Shown here piece after piece: positions 27,589 through 36,875 of a DNA stretch of 64,000 nt. The translations under genes and the position numbers were made by a program. Under the pieces are notes generated by a model. The model saw only the letters and a list, made by a program, of their open reading frames with translations. It made no database searches and had not been told where the DNA came from. The stretch's first letter is position 1. Each line of letters begins with the position of its first letter. The stretch is from Porphyrobacter sp. (GTDB lineage: Bacteria; Pseudomonadota; Alphaproteobacteria; Sphingomonadales; Sphingomonadaceae), in NCBI GenBank assembly GCA_016125555.1, contig WGLN01000009.1:1-64000 (forward strand), in the 5' to 3' direction.

Positions 27589-30500
27589 CTACTCCGCCGC
27601 CATCAGCGCGGCCTCGCCCAGATCGACGCTCACCAGCCGCGAGACGCCCTTTTCCGCCATCGTCACCCCGAACAATCGGTGCATCCGGCTCATTGTCACC
27701 GCGTTGTGGGTGACGATCAGGTAGCGGGTCGAGGTGGTGCGCACCATCGAATCGAGCAGGTCGCAGAAGCGTTCGACATTGGCATCGTCGAGCGGCGCAT
27801 CGACCTCGTCGAGCACGCAGATCGGCGCGGGGTTGGTGAGGAACAGCGCGAAGATCAGCGCGGTCGCCGTCAGCGCCTGTTCGCCGCCCGAGAGCAGCGA
27901 CAGCGATTGCAGCCGCTTGCCCGGCGGCTGGGCATAGATTTCCAGCCCCGCCTCGAGCGGATCGTCGCTGTCGACCAGCGCGAGGTGCGCCTGCCCGCCC
28001 TCGAACAGCCGGGTGAACAGCACGCGGAAATGGCCGTCGACCTCCTCGAAGGCGGCGCGCAGCCGTTCGCGCCCTTCGCGGTTGAGGCTGCCGATCGAGC
28101 CGCGCAGCCGCGCGATCGCCTCGACCAGTTCCGCCTGCTCCTGCGCGCTCGAACCGTGCTCGCCCTCGATCCGTGCCAGTTCCTCGGCAGCGACGAGGTT
28201 GACCGGCCCGATCCGTTCGCGTGCGGCGGTGAGCTTTTCCAGCTCCTCGGATTCGCTGCTCGCCGGCGCGATATCGTCCTCGGTGAAGCCGAAGCGTTCG
28301 CCCAAGAGCGGGGGTGGGCACTGGAAGCGTTCGCCGGAGATGCGGGCGAGTTCGGTGCGGCGCGACTCCTCGTTCTCGGCGCGCGCGGCGAGGCTGGCGC
28401 GGCCCTCGCGCGCCTGGGCGAGGCTTTCGGTGCGCTGCGCCAGTTCGCCATCGGCGGCCCGGCTGCGCGCCTCGGCCTCGCGCATCGCGGCCTCGGCGGC
28501 GGCGAGTTCCTCGCCGAGGCGTTTGCGGGTCGCCTCGCCCGCCTCGATCTCGGCGGTGAGCGCGGCGGGCTTGGCGGCGAGAACGGCGCGGTCCTCGGCG
28601 ATTTCGGCGAGGCGGCGGGCGGCCTCGGCCATGCGCCGCTCGGCATCGCTGGAGCGCGCCTTCCAGCCTGCCTGCTCGGCCTGCTGCGCGGCGAGCCGCT
28701 CGCGCGCCACCGCCAGCGCCTGGTCCTGTGCGGCGAGCTCGGCAAGCGCGGCCTGCACGGCGGAGCGGGCGGCTTCGTTCTTCGCTTGCGCAGCCTCGAG
28801 CGCGGCGCGTTCGGCATCGCGGGCGGGCAGGCGGTCGCGCGCCTCGCGGGCGGTAGCGACATCGGCGGCGGCGGCGGCGACCTGCGTTTCGAGATCGCCC
28901 GCGCTGGCGGCAAGTTCGGCGAGCCGCGCGGCAAGGCGCTCCTTCGCGGCCTCGGCCTGGTCGAGCCGCCGCAGCGCCTGGCGTTCGGCCTCGATGGCGC
29001 CGGCAAGCTCGCGTTCGCGCGCGACCAGTGCGATTTGCAACTGGCCGAGGTCCTCGCGCACCGCCTTGTCCGCGGCCTCGGCGGCGGCGGCGGCTTCGCG
29101 CAAGGGGGGGAGGGCGGCATCGAGTTCGGTGAAGCGGTTGGCGGCCTCCAGCTGCGCCGCCTCCGCCGCGCCCTCTCCGCGCGCGACAAAGCCGTCCCAG
29201 CGTCGCAGATGCCCCACGCGAGTGACCAGCCATTCGCCCGGAGCCAGCGCACGCCCATCGTCCGCATCGACGCAATGCACCAGCGCGAGCCGGGCGGCGA
29301 GTTCGGGGGGGTAGTCCTTGAGGTGTGCGAGCAGGCTGTCGGCGACCGGTTTGGGAGCCTCGGCCCCGGTCCAGAAGCGCCCGTCCTGCGCTGCGGCAGG
29401 CGCGCCCAGTGGCGATTTGCCGTCGCGCCCCAGCACAGCGGCGAGCGCGCGTTCGTAGCCGGGGGCGACGCTGACCCGGTCGAGCGGTGTCGCCATGCCC
29501 TGCCGCCCCGCCTCGCGCTTCGCCCGGGCTTCGCGGTCGCGCGCGAGGGCGGCGTGTTCGCGTTCGACCCCGGCGAGTTCGGCGCGCGCGGTGGCGAGCC
29601 GCGCCGCAGCCTCGTCGCGCTGGCCCTGCAATTCGCCCTTGCGCGCCTGATCGGCGGTAAGTCTTTCGCGCAGGGCAGCGACCTCGCCTGCCGCCGCTTC
29701 CGCGGCCTTGCGCGCCGCGAGCGCCTCGGCCTCCGCATCGCCGCTGGCGGCAAGTTCGGCGCGGGTGCGCTCCAGCCGCGCCATCTCCGCCTCGACCCGT
29801 GCGAGCCGCGCTTCGGCCTGTTCGACCGCCGCCTCGGCGACGCGCCATTCGGCCTCGACCCCGGCATGATCGGCTGTCGCCTTGGCGAGCGCGAGTTCGG
29901 CGGCGCGGCTAGTGCGCTCGGCCTGTTCGGAGCGGGTGGCGAGCGCCGGGCGCGCGGCCTCGGCCTCGGCCACGGCGCTGCGGCTGGCGGCGACCTCCTT
30001 TTCGAGCCGCGCCAGCGCCTCGACCGCGCTGCTGGTCAGCCGGTCGGCGTCGGCGCGGTCCTCCTCGAGCCGCGCCTGCTGGCGGGCGAGATCGGCGAGG
30101 CGGGTCTCGGCGGCTTCGAGCTTTTCCGAGAGCGCCGCCATGCGGTGGCCGTGGGCAGAGCAATCGTCGCGCCGGTCGGCGAGTTCGTCGCGCGCCTCGG
30201 CCAGCGCCTGCGCGGCGGCGGCCTGTTCCTTGTGTGCCTCGGCGACGCGGCCCTGCGCTTCGGCGACCGCGGCATTCGCGCCCTCCGCTGCGGCGCGCGC
30301 TTCCTTGGCGGCGTGGGCCGCCTCGCGCCAGCGCGCGAACAGCAGCCGCGCCTCGGCGGCCTGTATCCGGCCCGTGAGTTCGGTATAGCGTTCGGCCTGC
30401 CGCGCCTGCCGCTTGAGCGAGGAAATCTGCGCGTCGAGCCCCGCCATCAGGTCCTCGAGCCGGGCGAGGTTGGCCTCGGCCCCGCGCAGCTTGCTTTCGG

Positions 30501-31011
30501 CGTCCTTGCGGCGGACGTGGAGGCCCGCGATCCCGGCGGCCTCCTCGAGCATGGCGCGGCGTTCTGCCGGCTTGGCGGCGATCACCTGCGCTATTTTGCC
30601 CTGGCTGACGAGCGCGGGGGAATGCGCGCCGGTGGCGGCATCGGCGAAGGTCAGCGCCACGTCCTTGGCGCGCACGTCGCGCCCGTTGACCCGGTAGGCA
30701 CTGCCCGCGCCGCGCTCGATCCGGCGGGTGACGACCAGTTCCTCGTCGGCATCGTCGCTGGCGTGGAGCACCACTTCGGCAAAGTCGCGCGGCGGGCGGG
30801 TGGAGGTGCCCGCGAAGATCACGTCCTCCATCCCGCCTGAGCGCAGCGACTTGGCCGAGGTTTCCCCCATCACCCAGCGGATCGCTTCGAGCAGGTTGGA
30901 CTTGCCGCAGCCATTGGGGCCGACGACGCCGGTCAGCCCGGGTTCGATGCGCAGTTCGGCCGGCTCGACGAAGCTCTTGAATCCGCTGAGCTTGAGGCGG
31001 TGGATCTGCAT
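27589..31011 (-). CDS. smc: chromosome segregation protein SMC
   Basis: 1140 residues. Walker A GPNGCGKSNLLEA near the N-terminus, two long Ala/Arg/Glu-rich coiled coils around a hinge (about 500-640), ABC signature LLSGGEQALTA and Walker B CVLDEVDAPLDD near the C-terminus. It forms condensin with ScpAB and is loaded at parS by ParB. Two parS-like sites lie in this window. It sits downstream of dciA and two DsbA-like genes. Confidence 0.96.
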   Translation of the reverse strand: MQIHRLKLSGFKSFVEPAELRIEPGLTGVVGPNGCGKSNLLEAIRWVMGETSAKSLRSGGMEDVIFAGTSTRPPRDFAEVVLHASDDADEELVVTRRIERGAGSAYRVNGRDVRAKDVALTFADAATGAHSPALVSQGKIAQVIAAKPAERRAMLEEAAGIAGLHVRRKDAESKLRGAEANLARLEDLMAGLDAQISSLKRQARQAERYTELTGRIQAAEARLLFARWREAAHAAKEARAAAEGANAAVAEAQGRVAEAHKEQAAAAQALAEARDELADRRDDCSAHGHRMAALSEKLEAAETRLADLARQQARLEEDRADADRLTSSAVEALARLEKEVAASRSAVAEAEAARPALATRSEQAERTSRAAELALAKATADHAGVEAEWRVAEAAVEQAEARLARVEAEMARLERTRAELAASGDAEAEALAARKAAEAAAGEVAALRERLTADQARKGELQGQRDEAAARLATARAELAGVEREHAALARDREARAKREAGRQGMATPLDRVSVAPGYERALAAVLGRDGKSPLGAPAAAQDGRFWTGAEAPKPVADSLLAHLKDYPPELAARLALVHCVDADDGRALAPGEWLVTRVGHLRRWDGFVARGEGAAEAAQLEAANRFTELDAALPPLREAAAAAEAADKAVREDLGQLQIALVARERELAGAIEAERQALRRLDQAEAAKERLAARLAELAASAGDLETQVAAAAADVATAREARDRLPARDAERAALEAAQAKNEAARSAVQAALAELAAQDQALAVARERLAAQQAEQAGWKARSSDAERRMAEAARRLAEIAEDRAVLAAKPAALTAEIEAGEATRKRLGEELAAAEAAMREAEARSRAADGELAQRTESLAQAREGRASLAARAENEESRRTELARISGERFQCPPPLLGERFGFTEDDIAPASSESEELEKLTAARERIGPVNLVAAEELARIEGEHGSSAQEQAELVEAIARLRGSIGSLNREGRERLRAAFEEVDGHFRVLFTRLFEGGQAHLALVDSDDPLEAGLEIYAQPPGKRLQSLSLLSGGEQALTATALIFALFLTNPAPICVLDEVDAPLDDANVERFCDLLDSMVRTTSTRYLIVTHNAVTMSRMHRLFGVTMAEKGVSRLVSVDLGEAALMAAE

Positions 31012-31050
31012 CAGGCCCCCCTCCTCATGCCGTCCGCCCCGGCAGCTGCC

Positions 31051-31797
31051 TCAGCGCGCCCCGGCGCGCTGAAGCTGCGGCTCCAGTTCGGCCCAGCTGC
31101 TCGCCTCCAGCTTGTTGCCGTTGAGCACGAAGGTGGGCGTTTGGTTGATGCCGTCCTCCGAATAGTCCGCAGAGTGCTTCGAGATGCGATCAAGAGCTGC
31201 CATGTCGCCCATGCAGCTGCGCGCCTGATCCTCGCTGATCCCGCGCGCCGCGAAGAAATCGTAAAGGCCGGTGAGCTGGCCGAACTGCACGTAGCGCTGG
31301 TCCGCCGGCACTTGGTCGAGTCCGGCGAGCGCGTCCTGGTTGGCGAAGGCGCGCTGCTGGATCGGCACGAGGTTGGCCCAGATCTGGTCGGCCAGCGGGA
31401 TCGCGGCTTCCGGGCTGGTGCAGGAGATCATCCGCGTCAGCGCGAGGTCGAGCGGCCCGTGGATCACGAAGCTGCGAAACTCGAAGCTGACCCGGCCTGA
31501 ATCGACGTATTGGTTGAGCAGCGGCTGGATCCCCTCCATCGAGAAGCGCGCGCAGGCCGGACAGGTCAGCGAGCCGTATTCGACCAGCTTGAGCGGGGCA
31601 TCGGGATTGCCGACCAGAAAGCCGCCAGCCTCGGTGGTGCTGACCTTCTGCGACCAGGTGGTGCCGGCAGGCGCGGCGACGGTCGGCAGCGGCTCGCCTG
31701 CGGTCGCCGTCCCGCTCTCCGCGGCATCGCCGCAGGCAGCGAGGGCGAAGGGGGCGGCAATCGCGAGCGCGAGCGCGAGGAGTCGGGAGAATGGCAT
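31051..31797 (-). CDS. DsbA/DsbG-like thioredoxin-fold lipoprotein
   Basis: 248 residues. Lipoprotein signal with lipobox ALAAC (Cys22), then a DsbA fold with redox motif C79-P-A-C82 in YGSLTCPACARF, and the cis-Pro segment GINQTPTFVLNGN near the end. Probably a membrane-anchored periplasmic disulfide oxidase or isomerase. ATG 31797. It lies 94 bases below a second DsbA-like gene and 39 bases above smc. Confidence 0.88.
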   Translation of the reverse strand: MPFSRLLALALAIAAPFALAACGDAAESGTATAGEPLPTVAAPAGTTWSQKVSTTEAGGFLVGNPDAPLKLVEYGSLTCPACARFSMEGIQPLLNQYVDSGRVSFEFRSFVIHGPLDLALTRMISCTSPEAAIPLADQIWANLVPIQQRAFANQDALAGLDQVPADQRYVQFGQLTGLYDFFAARGISEDQARSCMGDMAALDRISKHSADYSEDGINQTPTFVLNGNKLEASSWAELEPQLQRAGAR

Positions 31798-31891
31798 CGA
31801 ACACGGGTCCTTGAAATGGGGCTTCGGAAAGGAATAGCCGCGAGCGCGCCCCGGCAGCAAGGCCGCGCGCGAGGCTTTGTGAATAAATGGC

Positions 31892-32662
31892 TCAGCCGCC
31901 GCTCGCGGTGTCCTCGCCCCCGTCCGGCGCGAAGCGTGCCGAGAGCACCGGGTAGAGCGCTGTCCAGTCATGCACCTCGGTCAGCAGCTTGCCGTCGAGC
32001 GCAAAGCTGGGGGTTCCGGTCACCTTGAACTCGGCCCGGTCGGCGGCGTCGTTGTCGAGGATCCGCTGCGCCGCGACATCGTCCATCACGCAGGCATTGA
32101 CCTCGGAGATCGACTGGCCGCGCTGCACCAGTATATCGGCGAGCCCCAGCGCGCTGGCGGCGTTCATCCGCGAATCCTTGCCAAAGCGCGACCAGATCGC
32201 CTGCTGGCTGCGCGGGGCGTTCATGTATTTGGCCATCCACGCGGACTGGGCATAGAAGAAGGCGCGGTGGCGGTCCTTGAAGCCTGCCGGATCTCCGCAC
32301 TGGACAAGCAGCGATATGGTGAGGTCGAGCGCATTGCGGATGACCGGGCGCACCTCGACCGCCATCTTGCCCGGCATCAGCAGCGTAAGGTCGATCGCCG
32401 GGTCGCCCTCCATCGCGAAATGCGCGCAGTGCGGGCAGGTGTAGCTGATGAATTCGATGAGCCGGGTGTCGGCCTCGGGATTGCCGAGCAGGAAGCCGCG
32501 TTCGGTCCTGGCGACGGCGGCGCTCCAGTTGCCTTGCGGGTCGACGCCGGGAAACGCGCTGCGCGGGGTCGAAAGGTCCTGCGGCTTGGGCTGCTGCGCA
32601 ATGGCGGGGGAGGCCAGCACGGCCAGCGCCGCTCCGGCGGCGGCAAGGAAGCGGATCATCAT
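31892..32662 (-). CDS. periplasmic DsbA-like thioredoxin-fold protein
   Basis: 256 residues. Cleavable signal (MMIRFLAAAGAALAVLASPA, then IAQ), redox motif C76-P-H-C79 (SYTCPHCAHF), the same CPHC as E. coli DsbA, and cis-Pro segment VTGTPSFALDG. Paralogous to the lipoprotein that follows. The ATG overlaps the dciA stop (ATGA); the second ATG one codon later is an alternative start. Confidence 0.88.
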   Translation of the reverse strand: MMIRFLAAAGAALAVLASPAIAQQPKPQDLSTPRSAFPGVDPQGNWSAAVARTERGFLLGNPEADTRLIEFISYTCPHCAHFAMEGDPAIDLTLLMPGKMAVEVRPVIRNALDLTISLLVQCGDPAGFKDRHRAFFYAQSAWMAKYMNAPRSQQAIWSRFGKDSRMNAASALGLADILVQRGQSISEVNACVMDDVAAQRILDNDAADRAEFKVTGTPSFALDGKLLTEVHDWTALYPVLSARFAPDGGEDTASGG

Positions 32663-33210
32663 GTCTCGTCCTGTTCGGGATTGGGAGCTTCGCCCTCGCC
32701 GAGACTGCGGGCGAGGGATTCGAGCACCATGCGCAGTTCGGGATCGCCGATGTCGCGCAGCGAATCGCCGAGCTCCAGCGGAATGGGCTTGAGCGAGGGC
32801 GGGGGCTTGGCGGGCCGTTCGGCCTGCGCAGGCGTGACGGCGCCCTGCCGCAGCTTGACCCGCGCCACCGCCTTGTAGCCGAAGAAGCGGTTCACCCTTT
32901 CGATGATTTCGGGAATGACCTGGCTGATCAGCGGGGCATGAGCGGGAACGACCACCAGTTGCAGAATGCCGTCGGCGCGCTCCCCGGGGGGGAAGCGAAT
33001 TGCCTCCGGGCTGCACACGCGGGCATGGGCGGGGCCAACGATTTCGGGCCAGCGGGTGACCACCGAGCTTTGCACGAAGCCGAAGCGGCGGAAGGCGGTG
33101 CGGCCGATCTCCGGCATCAGATCGCCGATCGCGCGCACGCCGGTGCCGCGCGGCCGGGCATAGGGCCGCGCCTTGGCGGAATTGCCGGAGCTGGTCTTGT
33201 CGCTTCCCAT
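32659..33210 (-). CDS. dciA: DciA-like DUF721 protein (helicase loader family)
   Basis: 183 residues. The DUF721 core is LMPEIGRTAFRRFGFVQSSV, WPEIVGPAHARVC and ERVNRFFGYKAVARVKL. DciA loads or activates DnaB helicase in bacteria lacking DnaC. ATG 33210 is chosen; an in-frame ATG at 33225 would add five residues. Divergent from mutY and coupled to the downstream DsbA-like gene. Helicase-loader activity is inferred from the family. Confidence 0.85.
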   Translation of the reverse strand: MGSDKTSSGNSAKARPYARPRGTGVRAIGDLMPEIGRTAFRRFGFVQSSVVTRWPEIVGPAHARVCSPEAIRFPPGERADGILQLVVVPAHAPLISQVIPEIIERVNRFFGYKAVARVKLRQGAVTPAQAERPAKPPPSLKPIPLELGDSLRDIGDPELRMVLESLARSLGEGEAPNPEQDET

Positions 33211-33239
33211 GGGTGAGGCCGCCATGCCATAGGCGGACC

Positions 33240-34283
33240 GTGACCGCCAGTATCTCCGACCATCTGCTCGCCTGGTACGATACCCACGCCCGTGTGCTGC
33301 CATGGCGCCTGCCGCCGGGTAGCGCGCTGCCGGAGGACCCCGCCTGGCCCTATCGCGTCTGGCTATCGGAGGTGATGTTGCAGCAGACCACCGTGGCGGC
33401 GGTGAAGCCCTATTTCGCGAAGTTCACCGAAACCTGGCCGACGGTCGAGGCGCTCGCTGCGGCGCGCGAAGAGGAGGTGATGGCGGCCTGGGCGGGGCTC
33501 GGTTACTATTCGCGTGCCCGCAACCTCCTCAAATGCGCGCGCGAAGTGGCCGAGCGGGGCGGCTTTCCGAGCACCGAGCCCGAGCTGCGCAGGCTCCCCG
33601 GGCTTGGCGACTACACCGCCGCGGCGATCGCCGCGATCGCTTTCGGCCGGCACGCGGTGGTGGTCGACGCCAATGTCGAGCGGGTGGTGGCGCGGCTGTT
33701 CGATATCGACGAGCCGCTGCCCGGCGCGCGCAAGGCGATCCGCGCTGCCGCGGGGACGATCACGCCCGAGCATCGGGCGGGCGATTTCGCGCAGGCGATG
33801 ATGGATCTTGGCGCACAGGTCTGCGCCGCGCGCAATCCGCGCTGCCTGATGTGTCCCTTGCGCGAGGATTGCCGTGCGCGCGCCGCGGGCGAGCCCGAGC
33901 GCCTGCCGGTCAAACCGGTCAAGAAGGCGGTTCCCGCGCGGCGCGGCACGGCCTTCTGGATTACCCGGCGGGACGGCGAGGAGGTGTGGCTCGTCACCCG
34001 TCCACCGGGCGGTATGCTCGGGGGGATGCGCGCGCTGCCCGACGATGGGTGGAGCGCGCAGGCCAATGGTTCGGGCGAGGCGCCGCTGCCCGGCCAGTGG
34101 CACGATCTGGGCGCGGTTCGGCACGGCTTCACCCATGCCAGCCTGACGCTTGAGGTGCGTGCGATCGAGACAGGGTTCACGCCGCCCGGCGAAGGGCAGT
34201 GGTGGCCGGTGGAGAGCATCGAGGAGGCAGGGCTGGCGACCCTGTTTGCCAAGGCCGCGCGGCTGGCGATCGCCGCCGATTAG
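33240..34283 (+). CDS. mutY: adenine DNA glycosylase
   Basis: 347 residues. Removes A opposite 8-oxo-G. Catalytic E44 (WLSEVMLQQT) and D143 (VVDANVERV), the helix-hairpin-helix LPGLGDYTAAAI, the [4Fe-4S] pattern C195-x6-C202-x2-C205-x5-C211, and a C-terminal NUDIX-like 8-oxo-G recognition domain. I chose GTG 33240; the upstream extension is not MutY-like. Confidence 0.95.
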   Translation: MTASISDHLLAWYDTHARVLPWRLPPGSALPEDPAWPYRVWLSEVMLQQTTVAAVKPYFAKFTETWPTVEALAAAREEEVMAAWAGLGYYSRARNLLKCAREVAERGGFPSTEPELRRLPGLGDYTAAAIAAIAFGRHAVVVDANVERVVARLFDIDEPLPGARKAIRAAAGTITPEHRAGDFAQAMMDLGAQVCAARNPRCLMCPLREDCRARAAGEPERLPVKPVKKAVPARRGTAFWITRRDGEEVWLVTRPPGGMLGGMRALPDDGWSAQANGSGEAPLPGQWHDLGAVRHGFTHASLTLEVRAIETGFTPPGEGQWWPVESIEEAGLATLFAKAARLAIAAD

Positions 34284-34325
34284 GTCACCCGCACGCGCCT
34301 GGGAGCCTTCAATCGGCGCGGCGGC

Positions 34326-34547
34326 TCAGAAGAAGCCGCCGCCCAGCATCAGCCGCACCACCGCGATCAGCAGCACGACGAGGCAGAAATTGCGCCCCCC
34401 GTCCTTCGAGGACAGCGCGCCGATGATGATCCCCACCACGATCAACGGCAGGGCGAACCAGTTGGCCCAGCCGAGCAGCGGAATCTGCGCGGGGATGACG
34501 ATCACCAGGCTGACGAGGCCGACGAGATAGGCAAGGGCGTTGAGCAT
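34326..34547 (-). CDS. small membrane protein, unknown function
   Basis: 73 residues with two to three hydrophobic helices (LAYLVGLVSLVIVIPAQIPL, FALPLIVVGIIIGALS, CLVVLLIAVVRLML). No recognised family. An in-frame ATG at 34562 would add MHIRH. Convergent with mutY (42 bases between stops) and divergent from the serine hydrolase. Confidence 0.65.
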   Translation of the reverse strand: MLNALAYLVGLVSLVIVIPAQIPLLGWANWFALPLIVVGIIIGALSSKDGGRNFCLVVLLIAVVRLMLGGGFF

Positions 34548-34665
34548 GTGTCTTATATGCATAAAACACCCCCGGATTTCAACCCCGCGCCCGTTCCGGC
34601 GATTGACCCTTGCTGTTCGCTGCCGCAGGAAGGGCGCGAAAAAGCTGTCCGGAGAGTCCCCCCAC

Positions 34666-35976
34666 ATGAACACCGCCCTCGATTCCGCCGTCCTGTCCCG
34701 CCGCGCCCTGTTCCGGGGCGGTTCGCTGCTCGCTGCCGGGGCGGCGCTTTCGGGCCTGCCGTTCGGCCGCGCGCTGCTGGCGCACGACATCAGCGAGAAC
34801 TGGCCCCACGTCGCCGAACTCGCCAACCGCTATGTCTCCGAACGCAAGGTCGCCAACCTGCTGGTGACCTTCGGCTGGGGGCAGGAGGAGCCGCATACCG
34901 TGGGCGGGGGCACGCTGTCGCTGGCGCGGCCCACCCCGGTGGACCTCGATTCGCTCTACCGCGTCTATTCGATGTCGAAGCCGATCACCGGCATGGCGAC
35001 GATGATCCTGATCGACGAGGGCAAGCTCGGCCTCGACCAGCCGCTCTACGAGATCCTGCCTGCCTTCCGCGACATGCGCGTGCTGGTCGATCCCGAAGGC
35101 CCGCTGGACGACACCGTTCCAGCAGAGCGGCCGATCACGATTCGCCAGCTGCTCACCCACACGGCGGGACTGGGCTACCAGATCATCAGCAAGGGCCCGC
35201 TGCTCGAAGCCTACAACAAGGCCGGTCTGGTCGGCGGGCGGGTCAGCCGCATGCCGGTCCCCGGCTACCCCCCCGTCACCCCCGCACCGGGGCTGGAGGC
35301 CTTCGCCGATCGCCTCGCCGAGCTGCCGCTGATGTATCAGCCCGCGACCAAGTGGAGCTATTCCTGCGGGCTCGACCTGCTCGGCCGGGTGATCGAGGTG
35401 GTCTCGGGCGAGGATTTCGAGAGCTTCCTCAAGACCCGCATCTTCGAGCCCTGCGGCATGACCAGCACCTGGATGCAGGTGCCTGCAAGCGAGGCCCACC
35501 GCCTGACCGACAATTACGGGATCATCGCCGGGAACGCCTTCCCGATCGATCCCGGCCCGGCCTCGGTGTTCCTCGACCCGCCGGAGATGCCCGCAGGCGG
35601 CGGCGGGCTGGTGTCGAGCCCGCGCGATTACGACCGCTTCCTGAGGATGCTGCTCGGCTACGGCATGATCGACGGCACGCGGGTGATGAGCGAGGAGGCG
35701 GTGCGTGTGGGCACTTCGAACCTCATCCCCGCCACGGTCGACACCACCGGCAGCTGGATGGAAGGCCAGGGACACGGCGCGGGCGGGCGCTCGGTCGGGC
35801 AGACCTTCGGTTGGGGCGGCGCAGCGGGCACGCTGGCCGCGGTCGACTACGGGCTCAAGCTGCGCTCGACCCTGTTCACCCAGTACATGCCGTCCGAAGC
35901 CTACCCGATCCGCGACGAGTTCCTCGCCGCGATGGAGGCTGACCTCGGAGCGATGCGGGCGAAGAAGGCGGCGTGA
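34666..35976 (+). CDS. serine hydrolase of the beta-lactamase/penicillin-binding family
   Basis: 436 residues. N-terminal twin-arginine-like signal (SRRALFRGGSLLAAGAALSG), active-site S102-x-x-K105 (YSMSKPITGM) and YSCGLD as the Tyr motif. This resembles class C-type esterases and D-aminopeptidases more than true beta-lactamases, and no resistance role can be inferred. ATG 34666 follows GGAGAG. Its stop shares one base with the nudC ATG (TGATG). Confidence 0.85.
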   Translation: MNTALDSAVLSRRALFRGGSLLAAGAALSGLPFGRALLAHDISENWPHVAELANRYVSERKVANLLVTFGWGQEEPHTVGGGTLSLARPTPVDLDSLYRVYSMSKPITGMATMILIDEGKLGLDQPLYEILPAFRDMRVLVDPEGPLDDTVPAERPITIRQLLTHTAGLGYQIISKGPLLEAYNKAGLVGGRVSRMPVPGYPPVTPAPGLEAFADRLAELPLMYQPATKWSYSCGLDLLGRVIEVVSGEDFESFLKTRIFEPCGMTSTWMQVPASEAHRLTDNYGIIAGNAFPIDPGPASVFLDPPEMPAGGGGLVSSPRDYDRFLRMLLGYGMIDGTRVMSEEAVRVGTSNLIPATVDTTGSWMEGQGHGAGGRSVGQTFGWGGAAGTLAAVDYGLKLRSTLFTQYMPSEAYPIRDEFLAAMEADLGAMRAKKAA

Positions 35977-36875
35977 TGCATCGACCCGCCGCCGCATCCG
36001 GTACGCCGATCGCCTTTTCCGGCTCGCCGATCGACCGGGCGGACCACATCCGCACCGACGAGGCGGCGCTCGGCGCGCTGATGGACTGGCGCGCGCGGGT
36101 GCTGGTGCTGGACGGGCTGCTGCCCGGAATCGACGAGACGGGCGGGTTGGTGTGGGGCAGCCTTGCCGATGTTCCCGAAGAGGCCGAGCTGGTGTTCCTC
36201 GGCCTGCTCGAGGGCAAAGCCTGTTTCGCTCCCGTGCCGGGCGAGGGCGCCGAAGGCCCGGCCTATGCGATGCCGCGCGCATGGGCGGTGATGCAGCAGC
36301 TCGTGCCCGCCGACCTTGCGATCTACGGCGGGGCGCGCAGCCTTGTCGACTGGCACGCGCGGCACCGCTTCTGCGCGCGCTGCGGCGGAGCGACGAAGAT
36401 CGCCAAGGGCGGTTGGCAGCGCCATTGCGGCACCTGCGGCGCAGACCATTTCCCGCGCACCGACCCGGTGACGATCATGCTGGTCGAGCACGAGGACCGC
36501 CTGCTGCTCGGCCGCCAGCCGCGCTTCCCCCCCAAGATGTATTCCGCGCTCGCCGGCTTCGTCGAACCGGGCGAGACCATCGAGGAAGCGGTCGCGCGCG
36601 AAATCCACGAGGAGGCGGGCGTGCGCGTGCGCGACGTGCGCTATATCGCCAGCCAGCCCTGGCCGTTTCCCAGCCAGCTGATGATCGGCTGCACCTCGGT
36701 CGCCGACGATCCGGAGATCACCATCGACGAAACCGAACTCGAGGACGCGCGCTGGTTCACCCGCGCGGAACTCGAAGAGGCGCGCGCCGCCGGGGAGGCG
36801 GGGACCGACCTGCTCTACTTCCCGCGCCCCTTCGCCATCGCCCATCGCCTCATCGCCTGGTGGCTCGACCGATGA
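35976..36875 (+). CDS. nudC: NAD(+) diphosphatase / RNA decapping NUDIX hydrolase
   Basis: 299 residues. Zinc ribbon with two Cys pairs (FCARCGG and HCGTCGAD), the NudC motif SQPWPFPSQLM, and the Nudix box GFVEPGETIEEAVAREIHEE. Hydrolyses NAD(H) and removes NAD caps from RNA. Starts on the last base of the serine hydrolase stop and overlaps the next gene by four bases. Confidence 0.93.
   Translation: MHRPAAASGTPIAFSGSPIDRADHIRTDEAALGALMDWRARVLVLDGLLPGIDETGGLVWGSLADVPEEAELVFLGLLEGKACFAPVPGEGAEGPAYAMPRAWAVMQQLVPADLAIYGGARSLVDWHARHRFCARCGGATKIAKGGWQRHCGTCGADHFPRTDPVTIMLVEHEDRLLLGRQPRFPPKMYSALAGFVEPGETIEEAVAREIHEEAGVRVRDVRYIASQPWPFPSQLMIGCTSVADDPEITIDETELEDARWFTRAELEEARAAGEAGTDLLYFPRPFAIAHRLIAWWLDR

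Noticed and set aside
27679..30840. Very long open frame opposite smc
   Set aside because: It is a product of high-GC antisense codon use; the smc strand has all the ATPase motifs.
34666..35976. Serine hydrolase as an antibiotic-resistance beta-lactamase
   Set aside because: The SxxK and Tyr motifs fit class C-type esterases generally; nothing specific supports beta-lactam hydrolysis.
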